DNA from: Pigmentibacter ruber
GTDB taxonomy: Bacteria; Bdellovibrionota_B; Oligoflexia; Silvanigrellales; Silvanigrellaceae
DNA length: 64,000 nucleotides
Assembly: GCF_009792895.1 (NCBI RefSeq)
Contig: NZ_WSSC01000001.1
Location: forward strand, 496,001-560,000
Reading direction: 5' to 3'
Numbering within the stretch: position 1 is the first letter of the stretch; each line of letters opens with the position of its first letter. The notes beneath the pieces are model-generated. The model was not told where the DNA came from and searched no databases. It worked only from the letters and a program-made list of their open reading frames with translations. Positions 1 through 11,704 of this stretch are shown here, one piece after another. The position numbers and the translations under genes are program-made.

Positions 1-744
1 GAAATATATTCTGAAAAACTGGATAAAGATGGTGTTGTTATTATTCCAAATGTATTTCCATTAAATCTGTTAAAATTATTTGAAAGCGCCGCTTTAGAAA
101 GATTTGTAGAGGTAAAAAATATCGTCCAAAATTCTAATCCACAAATTAAAGAATATATTACAGCATTCGATAAAATATATTACAATAAAAAGAAATTTTA
201 TAATGATAGTAACAATGAAAAAATAATTGAACTTGCTAAAGGTAGATATGATTATTCATTGAATACTTCAGAAGGAATTTTTGCAACAGATGATTTTTTA
301 AATCCTGAACCAATATGTAGTTTGATGGAAATGAAATTAAAATCTCAATATAGCCAACATGCAGGAGTTGTGCCAGCAATTCCAAATTCTGATAATGGAC
401 CATGGCATAGAGATATATATCCTTTCTTTGAGCATGGAGAAGCAAGCGAACAAAAATATGATGATTCAATTGAAGTAAAACTAATGCCTCCATTTTACTA
501 TACTATGCTTATTCCTCTTGAAAATATAAATCTGCATAATGGGGCAACAGAATTTATTTTATCCTCACATAAAAAATCTTACGATGAATGTGTTGATTTA
601 CCTAAATTTCAAACAGAAGTACAAGCCGGTTCGGTGCTGTTGTTTGATGGAAGAATATTTCATCGCGGAAGAGAAAATAAATCAATTGATCCACGTATGG
701 TTATTTATAAAGTATATCATAAAAACTGGTATAATGATTATTAA
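1..744 (+). CDS. Phytanoyl-CoA dioxygenase (PhyH)-like protein, 5' partial
   Basis: The reading frame is open from the first base of the window, so the start lies upstream; 247 residues are visible. The protein looks like a non-haem Fe(II)/2-oxoglutarate-dependent dioxygenase of the PhyH family. An HxD iron-binding motif is seen in WHRDIYP (near bases 403-423). The distal histidine, followed by an arginine that would hold 2-oxoglutarate, is seen in IFHRGRENKS near the C-terminus (bases 655-684). The stretch between them (MLIPLENINLHNGATEF) is the usual jelly-roll core. The substrate cannot be read from sequence; relatives hydroxylate lipids or secondary metabolites. An internal TTG at 259 is not the start because the homologous-looking sequence continues upstream of it. 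Confidence 0.75.
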   Translation, partial: EIYSEKLDKDGVVIIPNVFPLNLLKLFESAALERFVEVKNIVQNSNPQIKEYITAFDKIYYNKKKFYNDSNNEKIIELAKGRYDYSLNTSEGIFATDDFLNPEPICSLMEMKLKSQYSQHAGVVPAIPNSDNGPWHRDIYPFFEHGEASEQKYDDSIEVKLMPPFYYTMLIPLENINLHNGATEFILSSHKKSYDECVDLPKFQTEVQAGSVLLFDGRIFHRGRENKSIDPRMVIYKVYHKNWYNDY

Positions 745-793
745 ACAGAACAAATAAACTAAGAATAAAATAAATATAAAATTATGGTGAAAT

Positions 794-1984
794 ATGCCTC
801 AGTCATTCAAAATTATGATTGTTGTTACTCTAGCTTTGTTTACTGACGGCCTATTTTATGGCTTGTTAATTCCTTTGTTACCATTTTCACCTGCAGAACT
901 CTCAGCAGATTGGATGTATGAGTTTTTGAGTGCTAGTTACGCTTTAGGGGTAATTCTGTTTACTCTGTTAACTGGCTATTTGTCTGATAAATTTGGTCGG
1001 CGCTTACCAATGTTAGCAAGTATTCTAATTCAATTTATTGCCTTGGCTGTTTTTGCATTCTCGCATCAATTTAGTTTTTTGCTGGTTGCTAAATTTGCTC
1101 AAGGCATTGCAGCCTCCACTACATGGACTTCTGGTTTAGCATTCATCACAGATCATTTTTCAGCTAAAAGAGGTCAAATGTTAGGTTATGCATTATTTGG
1201 CAATACACTTGGTTTGTTGGTTGGGCCTCTACTGGGTGGTTTTTTATTTGAAAAATACAATTATCATGCTCCTTTTCTACTTCTCGCAGGGTTTATGCTT
1301 TGTGATTTATTTTGCAGATTTCATTGGATAAAAAATGGGCAAAAAAAAGATACAATCCCTATGAAAGAAATCATAGTTCTCACAAAGGACAGAACAATTT
1401 TACTTGCAGCAGTAGTGATTGCTATGGTTGCTTGGTGTTGGTGTGTTTTAGAGCCACTTTATCCTATTTTTTTGAAAAATGCTGCTTCTGCAAATTCTAC
1501 ACAAATCGGCGCACTTTTTTCTATAGGCTGTCTTATTTATGGATTAAGTTGTCCTTTAATTGGTGTTATTGCAGATAAATTTAATCCTACCAAAGTAATG
1601 TTTATTGGAATGTTTTTACTAGCTATTTCAATCCCAATTCTATGCATTTCAAAAAATTTGATAAATGCTGGGATAGTTTTATCACTTGCAAATGCTGCTT
1701 ATGGTTTAGCTCTAAACCCTACACTTTCTGAATTAAGTTCTGCAGCTGAGCGGAGAAATTCAGGGGCTTACGCCATTACATATGCTATTTATAATATTGC
1801 ATACTCTTTTGGAATGTTTGGAAGTAATCTTACTAATGGTTTGCTAGCCCATTATTTTTCTATTCCTATCACTTTTTTATTTGTTGGTGGGGTTGTTATA
1901 TTTTGTCTGTTAAGTTTCTTAATTTGGGTTAATAGACCAAAAATATTTGAATTTTATACTCGCTGGGGATCTTCTAGCAATTAA
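794..1984 (+). CDS. MFS transporter (drug/metabolite exporter-like)
   Basis: A 396-residue polytopic inner-membrane protein of the major facilitator superfamily with about 12 hydrophobic segments, the normal length for a 12-TM member. The loop between TM2 and TM3 carries the signature motif A (GYLSDKFGRRLPML), and a weaker repeat (GVIADKFNPTKVM) marks the second half after a central loop at about residues 190-200. TM5 holds a glycine/proline-rich stretch (GNTLGLLVGPLLGG), the motif C typical of proton-driven antiporters, so export is more likely than uptake. The ATG is preceded by GGTGAAAT. It lies 49 bp after the PhyH-like gene, so co-transcription is possible. Substrate unknown. Confidence 0.85.
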   Translation: MPQSFKIMIVVTLALFTDGLFYGLLIPLLPFSPAELSADWMYEFLSASYALGVILFTLLTGYLSDKFGRRLPMLASILIQFIALAVFAFSHQFSFLLVAKFAQGIAASTTWTSGLAFITDHFSAKRGQMLGYALFGNTLGLLVGPLLGGFLFEKYNYHAPFLLLAGFMLCDLFCRFHWIKNGQKKDTIPMKEIIVLTKDRTILLAAVVIAMVAWCWCVLEPLYPIFLKNAASANSTQIGALFSIGCLIYGLSCPLIGVIADKFNPTKVMFIGMFLLAISIPILCISKNLINAGIVLSLANAAYGLALNPTLSELSSAAERRNSGAYAITYAIYNIAYSFGMFGSNLTNGLLAHYFSIPITFLFVGGVVIFCLLSFLIWVNRPKIFEFYTRWGSSSN

Positions 1985-1993
1985 GTAAAATAA

Positions 1994-2027
1994 AAAAAGG
2001 GGATGATCCAAAAATCATCCCCTTTTT
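1994..2027. terminator. Bidirectional intrinsic terminator
   Basis: A 9-bp G/C-containing stem (GGGGATGAT at 1999-2007 with ATCATCCCC at 2014-2022), a six-base loop, and flanking A5 and T5 tracts that extend the stem and give a U-run on either strand. It sits between the convergent MFS gene and rpmF and should end both transcripts. Confidence 0.93.
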
Positions 2028-2040
2028 AAAAGTCTTTTAA

Positions 2041-2247
2041 TTAGCGTAAAACAGCCAATAAGTCAGCTTTAAGGATGTTTTTAGCTACAAAACGACCCTT
2101 ATAAAAACCGCAGGACTCACATACTGAATGTGGAAGTCTTGGAGCGGAACAGTTAGAGCATTTTGAAAAATTGATAGCTGTTAGAGCGTCATGAGCACGG
2201 CGTGAGTTACGGCGAGCGCGGGAAACTTTCATCTTAGGAGTTGGCAT
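2041..2247 (-). CDS. rpmF: 50S ribosomal protein L32
   Basis: A 68-residue protein with the L32 pattern: a basic N-terminus with PKMKVSRARRNSRRAHDAL, then a zinc ribbon formed by two CxxC pairs (CSNC and CESC). This is the zinc-binding (C+) form. The length is slightly above the usual 56-60 residues. The ATG is preceded by AAGGA on the minus strand. In many bacteria rpmF is followed by plsX-fabH; here it is followed only by a terminator, so that linkage is lost. Confidence 0.97.
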   Translation of the reverse strand: MPTPKMKVSRARRNSRRAHDALTAINFSKCSNCSAPRLPHSVCESCGFYKGRFVAKNILKADLLAVLR

Positions 2248-2325
2248 ACGAGGGTATCCTTTTATAGTAATTTCAGAAGGTTATCCCCTTTGAAATACAG
2301 TACAAAAATTTTCAAGAATAAACGG

Positions 2326-2361
2326 GTGTGATATTCCTGAGAAAATTTCTCCACATCACAC
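2326..2361 (-). promoter_or_regulatory. Stem-loop in the rpmF leader
   Basis: Outer arms GTGTGAT (2326-2332) and ATCACAC (2355-2361) are perfectly complementary. They enclose a second helix GAGAA/TTCTC (2339-2343 with 2347-2351). The element lies in the 5' leader expected from the promoter at 2386-2414 and about 80 bp before the L32 start. It has no U-run, so it is not a terminator. A regulatory role is inference. Confidence 0.45.
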
Positions 2362-2385
2362 ATCACGCAAATAAAACGTCCCATC

Positions 2386-2414
2386 TTCATAATGGACTCA
2401 ACTAGCTATGTCAA
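2386..2414 (-). promoter_or_regulatory. Sigma-70-type promoter for rpmF
   Basis: On the minus strand a consensus -35 TTGACA (2414-2409) is separated by exactly 17 bp from -10 TATGAA (2391-2386). It lies just past the end of the upstream kinase-like gene and would give a leader of about 130 nt before rpmF, making rpmF independent of that gene. Confidence 0.65.
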
Positions 2415-2417
2415 TAG

Positions 2418-5400
2418 CTATCCTGTCTGCTTCAAATTCTCTTGCTCATTTTGTTTTGATTTATCTTCTTCTTGGGAGCTTTGCTGCGGGTTTGAAGAGG
2501 GGTTTTCTGCACTTTTATCTTTTAATATCAATCTTTTGGCCGATGCTTTTAATGCCCCTGCTAAGGTTGATTCTATAATGTCGCTGTCTTTTGGAATGGA
2601 ACGATGAATCATGTTGGCAAGGAGAAAAAGTTCTTCTTCAGAAAGCTTTGAGTTCTGAATATTATTTTGAAAATTATGAAGAAACTCTAGAACATAGTTT
2701 ATTGCTACACCTTGCTCTGGATAGGCTTGTGAGGCCATATAGGCTCTATCTTTTAATTCATCAAATCGATCATGGCCATCACTCATTCTAGTGAAATTTT
2801 GAGAAATGAGTTCTGGGCTACTAGTTTGATCTTTGCGAATAGTAGCATGTCCTTTAACCGTATTTTCTATATCTTTCAAGTCATCTATAATAACAACAAT
2901 ATCTGTCCTTGCTTTTAAAGCTAAACGGTAAGCTGTCCAATTAAATCCTGATAAAATAGCAGTTTGGGATAAAAAGTGAAGCCTTTCCGTATCTTGTGTA
3001 TTTGCTTTTTCAATTTTATTTCCAGTAAGAATAGCTCTATCTTCACCCCAATACTTTAATGAGCTTTGTTTGTTAAAAGAAATAAATTTCTTAAACATTT
3101 TTATTTGATTAAGAAATCTATTAGCTTTACTTTGAGGAGTAGAGGCAAATACTTTTTTCTTTAAAGTAGAGAGTTCATACATTTTGTTTGCAAATAATTC
3201 AGGGACAAATTCAATATGAGTTGATGGATCCACAAACCATTGTCTTATGCCCGCTTCTTTAGCTTCTTGTGTAATTATTGAGGCAGCATGCGCATGTCCT
3301 TTTTCAAATAAAAGATGTGTTAATAGGAGCAGTTGATCGGTTTTTTCATCAAGAATATTACCAATAAATAATTCATCACCAGGAGTTCTTTTTAATTTAT
3401 AATGAGCTTGTTGAACTGAATATATAACATTTCCAATATACCAGTCCGTAAGATGATAATCTTGAAATTTCTTAATATATTTTTGCGGATTATTTTTATG
3501 ATTCTTAATTGCATCAAAACTCATGGATTCAAATTCAATTAAAATTTGTAATTTTCTTGTACATTGACGCAATGAAAAAGGGAGATCATTGGACATGGAT
3601 GAATTAATCTTATCAATATTTTTCTTGCCTTCTAGTAAATTGCCGTCATAAAAAATAGAGGACCATGCTTTTAATAAATAGGCTTCAAAAATATTTAAGT
3701 CGTTACCTAATCTTCCAGAGAGTTCAAGAATGGTTTCAATTATTAAAGATCTTAGGCGACTGGGAATATTTCTTTCAGCACAAATAAGTAAAGAAAATAA
3801 TAAATGAACAATGCTTTCACCATCATTACTATCAATAGTAAAATTTAATACTCTAACTATTTGAGGAATTAAAACATTATTATCTATCCATCCTATACAT
3901 GATCTAAAAAAACGTGACAACACTGCACTGCGTACAGGGCGCATTTTTGGAAATAGTTTTGTTTTGTCTTGCTTTGCATTTTCTTGAAATTCAATTGGAT
4001 TTGTGATACTCTCCATCAATATTTTTAAATTATTTGAATCTACTTTACTTAAAAATTCCGTTTGTTCTTGTAATTTTTTTTGTACTTTATATATTTCACT
4101 TTCAATAATACTAATATAAGAACTTTTTGTTTCAAATAATGACTTTTCTATAATTCCAGAGGCTTCAGATAGATGAATAAGTTTATAAAATTCATCCGTT
4201 CTTTTTTCTCTCTTTTTAATTTGGGAAGGAAAAAAGCTTTTAATTGTTAAAATAGCTTTTCTTTTTAAATTTACAGTATTCCAGCTTACAGCTTGGTAGT
4301 ATTTTTCAGCTTGTTCATACTTTCCTAAAGAAAGAGAAAGATCGGCAATGTGTTCTCTTATTTTAGGAATGAGTACTGGAGCTTCATCAGGTGATTCTTT
4401 TTCAATGTTTTCACTAAGCATTTGTAATTTAGAAATAATAAATTCAGTTGATGTATAATCACATAAGTCTTCAGTTGCAATTAAGAGTGCTGAATATGCA
4501 CTATATGAACATTTTTTAAGATCTGATCTGGACAAATATTCAGAAATTTGAATAATTTCAGAAAGAGTTGTTTTTTCATTCAATTTATTGCATAAATGTT
4601 CGGATAATAAATAATAAATTTTTGATTTTATGTCTTTATTAAGCAATAAAGATAAGCTTAACCAGATAAATTGATGTTCCCAATAATAACTTATTAAATG
4701 TCCTGTTAATATATCTCTATTTTCAGAAACAAGTCCTACTTTAATAGCCACATTTAAAGTTTCATAAGCTAAATGTAAAGGATCTTTTTTTCTTTTCTCT
4801 ATTTTTTCCTCTGACTCTTCATCTAATTCTGGTGGTGGACTTGTTTCAGTGCTGATTTCTTCTGATTCTTCTTGTATTAGGTCATTTACTTCTGAATTAA
4901 TGGAATTGATATCTTCTTTTCCTTCATGGTATTTTTCAGAAAATATCTCTTTTAGGTTCATTACTTTACTACTCAATAGTTCTATAATATCAGTATCAAT
5001 TTTCAAATCTGCCATAGCCCATGTTGCGAGAAAACGGGCTTGCTGACTTGTTAAGTGATTAAGTTTTGCAACCCAATAAGTGCGAGTTCTATCATCTTTC
5101 AAATTTGAAAAAATAACATCTTGGCTTTTTAGTAATTGGATTGTTTTTTTAATTTCTTCATCAAAAATATCTTCTTCAGATCTTATTCCTAAAATCCACC
5201 TATTATTTATAGAATTCTTTTTAATAATATTTAATAAAACAGGCAATGATGAAAAGTCTGATCTATTAATATCATCTATGATAATAAAAGAAATTTCAGA
5301 TGAAGATATAATTCTTTCAAAAATTTTCTCTATGTTACTATAAAGCCATTCATGAGTTATTTGAATAAGAGAGTTTGTAGCAGATTTTTTTGCTACATTT

Positions 5401-6827
5401 TTATTTTCTGCGTATTTTTTTAAAGATGGTAAAATATAAAATAAAATCTCTACTTGATTTCCTAAATTAAAGAAAATTGATTTCATTTCTTGCAAAAACT
5501 TAGGATTAAGAAAAATTGCATAATTTAATAAATTTTCACATAAATCATTTAATGTTGAAAATGGAATTTTTAATGAACTAAATTTCACTGGATAGAAAAA
5601 AGTATGTTTATTAATTATATTTAATCCTACACACAAATTTCGCATTAAAAGATGTTTATTAGCTCCTAAAGTTTTAGCATCTATCCATAATCTATTTTTA
5701 TCCTTGTTACTTTTTTGCAGTAAAAAATCACTCACAGTTTCTGGTATATCAAAATTTTTGTTAAGTAAGATTTGATTATGTTTGTCAGCATAATTTAGTG
5801 AATAGCTAGTATATATATTACTAATATTTTGGATATCTATATTATCTGTAAGTTTGTTTGACAACATAATTAATTCAAAAGCTAATTCTCTAGCATTAGA
5901 AATTCTTTTTTCTGGTAAGGGTTCAAGAGCTTTTAAGAGTATAGTTCTTAATCTTTTAATAGTTTCAAAAATTGGATGTCGAGTTGTCCATTTATACCAA
6001 TCATTTCCCAAAATAAAAGTATTTGCTTCTGGTACTAAAAATGCTGACCAGATTTGTTCTAAAACACTTAAACCTGAATCTTTGATTAGTCCTAAATCCC
6101 AAGCCATAATTGCCGCAAGACTAAAAATATCAGAATTTTCTCGGTAAGAACCTTCAATTAATCCTCTAGCTTCTGGTGCTAACCAATAATTTTTTTCAAC
6201 AATTCTTTGAAAAATAGAAATTCTTTCTTCATTGTTTTGTTGTTCATAGGAGCTTGGCAAAAAGTGCGCATATCCACCATCAAGAAAGATAATATGTGGG
6301 ATTTCTTCTTTTCTCTCAAAAAATTCTGATTCATAAGTTAACTTAATATCAACTGTTGCTCTATCACGAATAAGAATATTTTGTGGTTTTAAATTTCCAT
6401 GAATAATTCCTTTTGTATGGTAAAAAGATAAATATTCAAAAATTCTAACCCAAAATCGAATCCTATTTCTTAAGCGTATAAAATCATTAACTTTAATAGG
6501 TGGATCTTTTTTATTTGCATCAAATAATGTTGTACCTTCAACCCAACGGGTGAAAACTTCAAATTCGTTACTTTTTAAAAAGAGCTCTAAATTTTCACCA
6601 TATTCAAAAGGAAGGGCTTTTTGTAATAAATCAAAACTTTCTTGCAGTTTTAATTTACAAAAACGCGATTTGTTAAGTCCATCTACTTTAATTGTTTTTC
6701 TTCTCAGCTCATCAGCTCTTTGCATACGCGCAATGATAGGGCTGCTTTTTATCTTCAGACTTGCAACCTTATCTACACTCGCATCTTCTCTTTGTGATAT
6801 TTGCGCTATGAGCCTTTCATTATCCAT
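2418..6827 (-). CDS. Giant pseudokinase / degenerate ATPase / helical-repeat protein
   Basis: A 1469-residue protein without signal peptide or membrane segments. Residues ~60-330 resemble a Ser/Thr protein kinase: the catalytic-loop region reads IIHGNLKPQNILI (H143-G144-N145) in place of HRDLKPEN, so the catalytic Asp is replaced by Asn. The DFG position reads LDGGYAHF (D183), and a later APE-like motif (WLAPEARG) and SDIFSLA are present. No glycine-rich loop or VAIK lysine is visible. Residues ~370-640 resemble the AAA/STAND ATPase module that follows kinase domains in some bacterial regulators: a Walker-B-like FIIIDDINRSD (D518-D519) is present but the expected P-loop region (~385) reads TLGANKHLLMRN with no GxxGxGK[ST]. 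Residues ~690-1400 are mostly helical, TPR-like, and the last ~35 residues are charged and low in complexity. It is probably a scaffold or sensor rather than an active kinase; function unknown. Confidence 0.7.
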   Translation of the reverse strand: MDNERLIAQISQREDASVDKVASLKIKSSPIIARMQRADELRRKTIKVDGLNKSRFCKLKLQESFDLLQKALPFEYGENLELFLKSNEFEVFTRWVEGTTLFDANKKDPPIKVNDFIRLRNRIRFWVRIFEYLSFYHTKGIIHGNLKPQNILIRDRATVDIKLTYESEFFERKEEIPHIIFLDGGYAHFLPSSYEQQNNEERISIFQRIVEKNYWLAPEARGLIEGSYRENSDIFSLAAIMAWDLGLIKDSGLSVLEQIWSAFLVPEANTFILGNDWYKWTTRHPIFETIKRLRTILLKALEPLPEKRISNARELAFELIMLSNKLTDNIDIQNISNIYTSYSLNYADKHNQILLNKNFDIPETVSDFLLQKSNKDKNRLWIDAKTLGANKHLLMRNLCVGLNIINKHTFFYPVKFSSLKIPFSTLNDLCENLLNYAIFLNPKFLQEMKSIFFNLGNQVEILFYILPSLKKYAENKNVAKKSATNSLIQITHEWLYSNIEKIFERIISSSEISFIIIDDINRSDFSSLPVLLNIIKKNSINNRWILGIRSEEDIFDEEIKKTIQLLKSQDVIFSNLKDDRTRTYWVAKLNHLTSQQARFLATWAMADLKIDTDIIELLSSKVMNLKEIFSEKYHEGKEDINSINSEVNDLIQEESEEISTETSPPPELDEESEEKIEKRKKDPLHLAYETLNVAIKVGLVSENRDILTGHLISYYWEHQFIWLSLSLLLNKDIKSKIYYLLSEHLCNKLNEKTTLSEIIQISEYLSRSDLKKCSYSAYSALLIATEDLCDYTSTEFIISKLQMLSENIEKESPDEAPVLIPKIREHIADLSLSLGKYEQAEKYYQAVSWNTVNLKRKAILTIKSFFPSQIKKREKRTDEFYKLIHLSEASGIIEKSLFETKSSYISIIESEIYKVQKKLQEQTEFLSKVDSNNLKILMESITNPIEFQENAKQDKTKLFPKMRPVRSAVLSRFFRSCIGWIDNNVLIPQIVRVLNFTIDSNDGESIVHLLFSLLICAERNIPSRLRSLIIETILELSGRLGNDLNIFEAYLLKAWSSIFYDGNLLEGKKNIDKINSSMSNDLPFSLRQCTRKLQILIEFESMSFDAIKNHKNNPQKYIKKFQDYHLTDWYIGNVIYSVQQAHYKLKRTPGDELFIGNILDEKTDQLLLLTHLLFEKGHAHAASIITQEAKEAGIRQWFVDPSTHIEFVPELFANKMYELSTLKKKVFASTPQSKANRFLNQIKMFKKFISFNKQSSLKYWGEDRAILTGNKIEKANTQDTERLHFLSQTAILSGFNWTAYRLALKARTDIVVIIDDLKDIENTVKGHATIRKDQTSSPELISQNFTRMSDGHDRFDELKDRAYMASQAYPEQGVAINYVLEFLHNFQNNIQNSKLSEEELFLLANMIHRSIPKDSDIIESTLAGALKASAKRLILKDKSAENPSSNPQQSSQEEDKSKQNEQENLKQTG

Positions 6828-6894
6828 ATAGCCCCGATTCTACTCTATCTATCGACCCTGTTAGTTATCGGTGTAAACTTTTTGTTCCATAGGA

Positions 6895-6924
6895 TTGTTA
6901 CGAATAATTAAAAAATATTATAAT
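6895..6924 (+). promoter_or_regulatory. Sigma-70-type promoter for the alr-queA-tgt operon
   Basis: TTGTTA (6895-6900), an 18-bp spacer and a perfect TATAAT (6919-6924) lie 59 bp before the alr ATG. The 155-bp gap between alr and the divergent kinase-like gene is otherwise non-coding. A DnaA-box-like TTATTCACA (6961-6969) lies just upstream of the alr ribosome binding site; as a single copy it may be chance. Confidence 0.6.
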
Positions 6925-6982
6925 CGTAAAAACAGCTCATTTTTCTTTTTAATGCCTGAGTTATTCACAGGGAGGTTGGTTC

Positions 6983-8196
6983 ATGGCAGAGTCAGTTCAA
7001 ATTATAGATCACGAGGATTGTGCTTCATGGATCGAGCTAAGTAAGTCTGCAATTATAAAAAATATCAACACTTACAGATCCCAAATGGAATCGCATATTA
7101 TTTTAGGTGGAGTCATTAAAGGAAATGCTTATGGACATGGGTTTCAAGAAATTCTTGAATGTATCCATGGCTATGTAGATGTTTTATTTGTCATTTCTCC
7201 TTTAGATGCTTTTAAGATTCGGAAATTCGAAAAAGACAATGAGTTGGTGCAAAAAAGAGTTATTGTTCTAGGAGCAATTTCTCCTGCTGAATCTGTTCTG
7301 TGTGCAAAGAAAGTGATTGAAGTTGCGATAACAGGTCCATTTTGGGAAAATTATATCTCTGAATTAAGGAAATCTGAAAAAGAAAAAGGAAATAGTTACA
7401 GACAGTTAAAAGCACATTTACACATTGATACAGGTCTTTCGAGAGAAGGCTTTATGTTAGAAGAAATTCAAACAAAATTAAATTTTTTAAAGGAAAACAA
7501 CGATTTAATTTATGTGCAAGGGGTTATGTCCCATTTTGCAAATACCGAAGATGTTACAGAACAATCTTATGCCTTTGAGCAAATAGCTAAATTAGATAAA
7601 GCATATGATTTAATCACTGAAGAACTAAACATAGGTTATAAATTAGAAAAACATATTGCGCAAAGTGCCTCAACTCTTATCATACCAGCTTCCCATTATG
7701 ACATTGCAAGGATTGGAATTTCACTTTACGGTTTATGGCCTTCAAATGAAACAAAGTTATCTGCAAAAGTGGTAAAAAGCGAACTACCAAATTTAAAACC
7801 TGTTTTAACTTGGAAATGTCATAGCCAAAGTATTAAAAAAATATCTGCAGGAACATACATCGGTTATGGCTGTTCCTGTAGGGCTGATAGAGACTTGAGG
7901 GTTGCATTATTGCCTGTAGGGTATTTTGATGGTTACCCAAGACTTTTATCTAATAAAGGATATGTTCTTGTGAATGGAATACGTTGCAAAATACTTGGAA
8001 GAGTGATGATGAATCATATAATTGTTGACGTAACGGAAGCAACAAGAGAAAACACTTCTGAAGTTGTTGCGACACTCTTAGGAAAAGATGGCAATGAAGC
8101 TATTTCTGCTGAACAAATAGCAGATTGGGCACAAACCATTAACTATGAAGTAGTGACGCGAATTGGCCCTCACTTAAAAAGATTGGTTGTAGATTA

Positions 8197-8197
<1 letters not shown>
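6983..8197 (+). CDS. alr: Alanine racemase
   Basis: A 404-residue PLP enzyme interconverting L- and D-alanine for peptidoglycan. The PLP lysine sits in GGVIKGNAYGHG, giving a TIM-barrel N-terminal domain. The second catalytic residue, the tyrosine of the beta domain, is seen in YIGYGCSCRA, followed by the VGYFDGYPR substrate and PLP-binding segment. The usual RVSMDQ motif is altered to RVMMNHIIVDV, so the conserved Asp-Gln pair is changed to Asn-His. The start ATG follows GGGAGG at a normal distance. The stop overlaps the queA GTG by one base, so the two are translationally coupled. Confidence 0.95.
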
Positions 8198-10646
<2,449 letters not shown>

Positions 10647-10649
10647 CCC

Positions 10650-10946
10650 ATGAAGAGCCAAAATAAGAATTCTTTCGTTTTTGATAATTCAGACAAAGCA
10701 ATTCCTGTTATTATTGGTGCACAAGAAACTCAAAGTTTTTTAAATGATGTGATAAAAAACTCAAAAGAAAAGAACCAAAATCCTAATCAAATAAAAAAAT
10801 GGTGGTTTTGGTTAGGATTTTTAGGCGGCGTATTTATTGCAAGTTTAGGCATTTTTTTTACATTTACAACCGTTTTTTTTATTCAAAATTCAATTCTCGA
10901 TAAACCAAATTTTATTTATGAAAAAGTAATTTGCGAAAAGCACTGA
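10650..10946 (+). CDS. Small single-pass membrane protein downstream of tgt
   Basis: A 98-residue protein starting 3 bp after the tgt stop, hence translationally linked. The first ~50 residues are polar; residues ~52-80 form one strongly hydrophobic membrane segment (WWFWLGFLGGVFIASLGIFF and on), followed by a short tail with one cysteine. In many bacteria yajC-secDF follow tgt, but this protein does not carry the YajC pattern and the membrane segment is C-terminal. Not recognised; a tail-anchored inner-membrane protein is the best description. Confidence 0.7.
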   Translation: MKSQNKNSFVFDNSDKAIPVIIGAQETQSFLNDVIKNSKEKNQNPNQIKKWWFWLGFLGGVFIASLGIFFTFTTVFFIQNSILDKPNFIYEKVICEKH

Positions 10947-10997
10947 ACACATATAATATTGTATGTGTTTTGCGAACTCTTTTATTTGAGGTTAGTT

Positions 10998-11648
10998 ATG
11001 TTTTCAAAATCTAAGACATTAAAAACAAGTTTAATTATAATTTCTTCTATTAGTTCAATTTTTTTATCTTCTTGTAAATCTTCATCCAAATATATAAAAC
11101 AAGAAGTTGTTGCTAATTCAGATAAAACTTTAGAAACTCCTGATTGGGTATTAAATAGCTCTGTTATTCGTGAAGAAGGTTCTAATATTATTTTTATTCA
11201 CAAAGTAACTTTAAGTGGCGCTTCAAGACCAGATGCTTGTGTTTCTATGGCTCGCACTCAAGCCGTTGGTGAAATGTTAAAATATATTAAAAATTCTGTT
11301 ACAACTTCAGGACAAGTTGAAGATTTAAATGCTTCATCAGATCCATCTCTCTCTTCACTAACAGCATTTTTATCCCAAGGAAATATTTCTGGAGCTAAAG
11401 TAACTACCACTTATTGGGAAAAAACAATGGAAGCAGATGAGTCAGGTGTAAGGCCAACTCAAAAATTAATGTGCGCTGTTCAAGTAGCTATTGAAAAATC
11501 TGTTTTAGACAAACAAATGCGTGATGCTATAAATGGTGCTCCAGGTGGAAATCCTGAAATCCGTAGAAAATTGCTTGATGCGCAAAAACAATTTATTGAT
11601 AGCGTTGGTAAGAAGGATGCCGGAGCTTCTGAAAAATCAGAAGATTAA
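10998..11648 (+). CDS. LPP20-like lipoprotein
   Basis: A 216-residue lipoprotein. The ATG at 10998 is chosen over a TTG 39 bp upstream because GAGG lies at proper spacing before it and because it gives a clean signal peptide: lysines, a hydrophobic stretch and the lipobox IFLSSC (lipidated Cys at about residue 24). The mature part contains an Ala-rich helical block (ARTQAVGEMLKYI) followed by beta-rich sequence, similar in organisation to LPP20/FlgT-N-like domains. It is probably attached to the outer membrane. The next gene also has this fold, suggesting a functional pair. Exact function unknown. Confidence 0.75.
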   Translation: MFSKSKTLKTSLIIISSISSIFLSSCKSSSKYIKQEVVANSDKTLETPDWVLNSSVIREEGSNIIFIHKVTLSGASRPDACVSMARTQAVGEMLKYIKNSVTTSGQVEDLNASSDPSLSSLTAFLSQGNISGAKVTTTYWEKTMEADESGVRPTQKLMCAVQVAIEKSVLDKQMRDAINGAPGGNPEIRRKLLDAQKQFIDSVGKKDAGASEKSED

Positions 11649-11704
11649 TCTCTGATAGAATATCCTTCCAAACAATTGTTCTCATCCAATATAATAGGTG
11701 AAAA

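Noticed and set aside
259-744. TTG at 259 as start of the PhyH-like gene
   Set aside because: The frame is open and coherent to the first base of the window, so the gene is cut by the window edge.
6961-6969. Single DnaA-box-like TTATTCACA just before alr
   Set aside because: One isolated match in AT-rich DNA with no partner box or AT-rich unwinding array; not enough for an origin or a regulatory claim.
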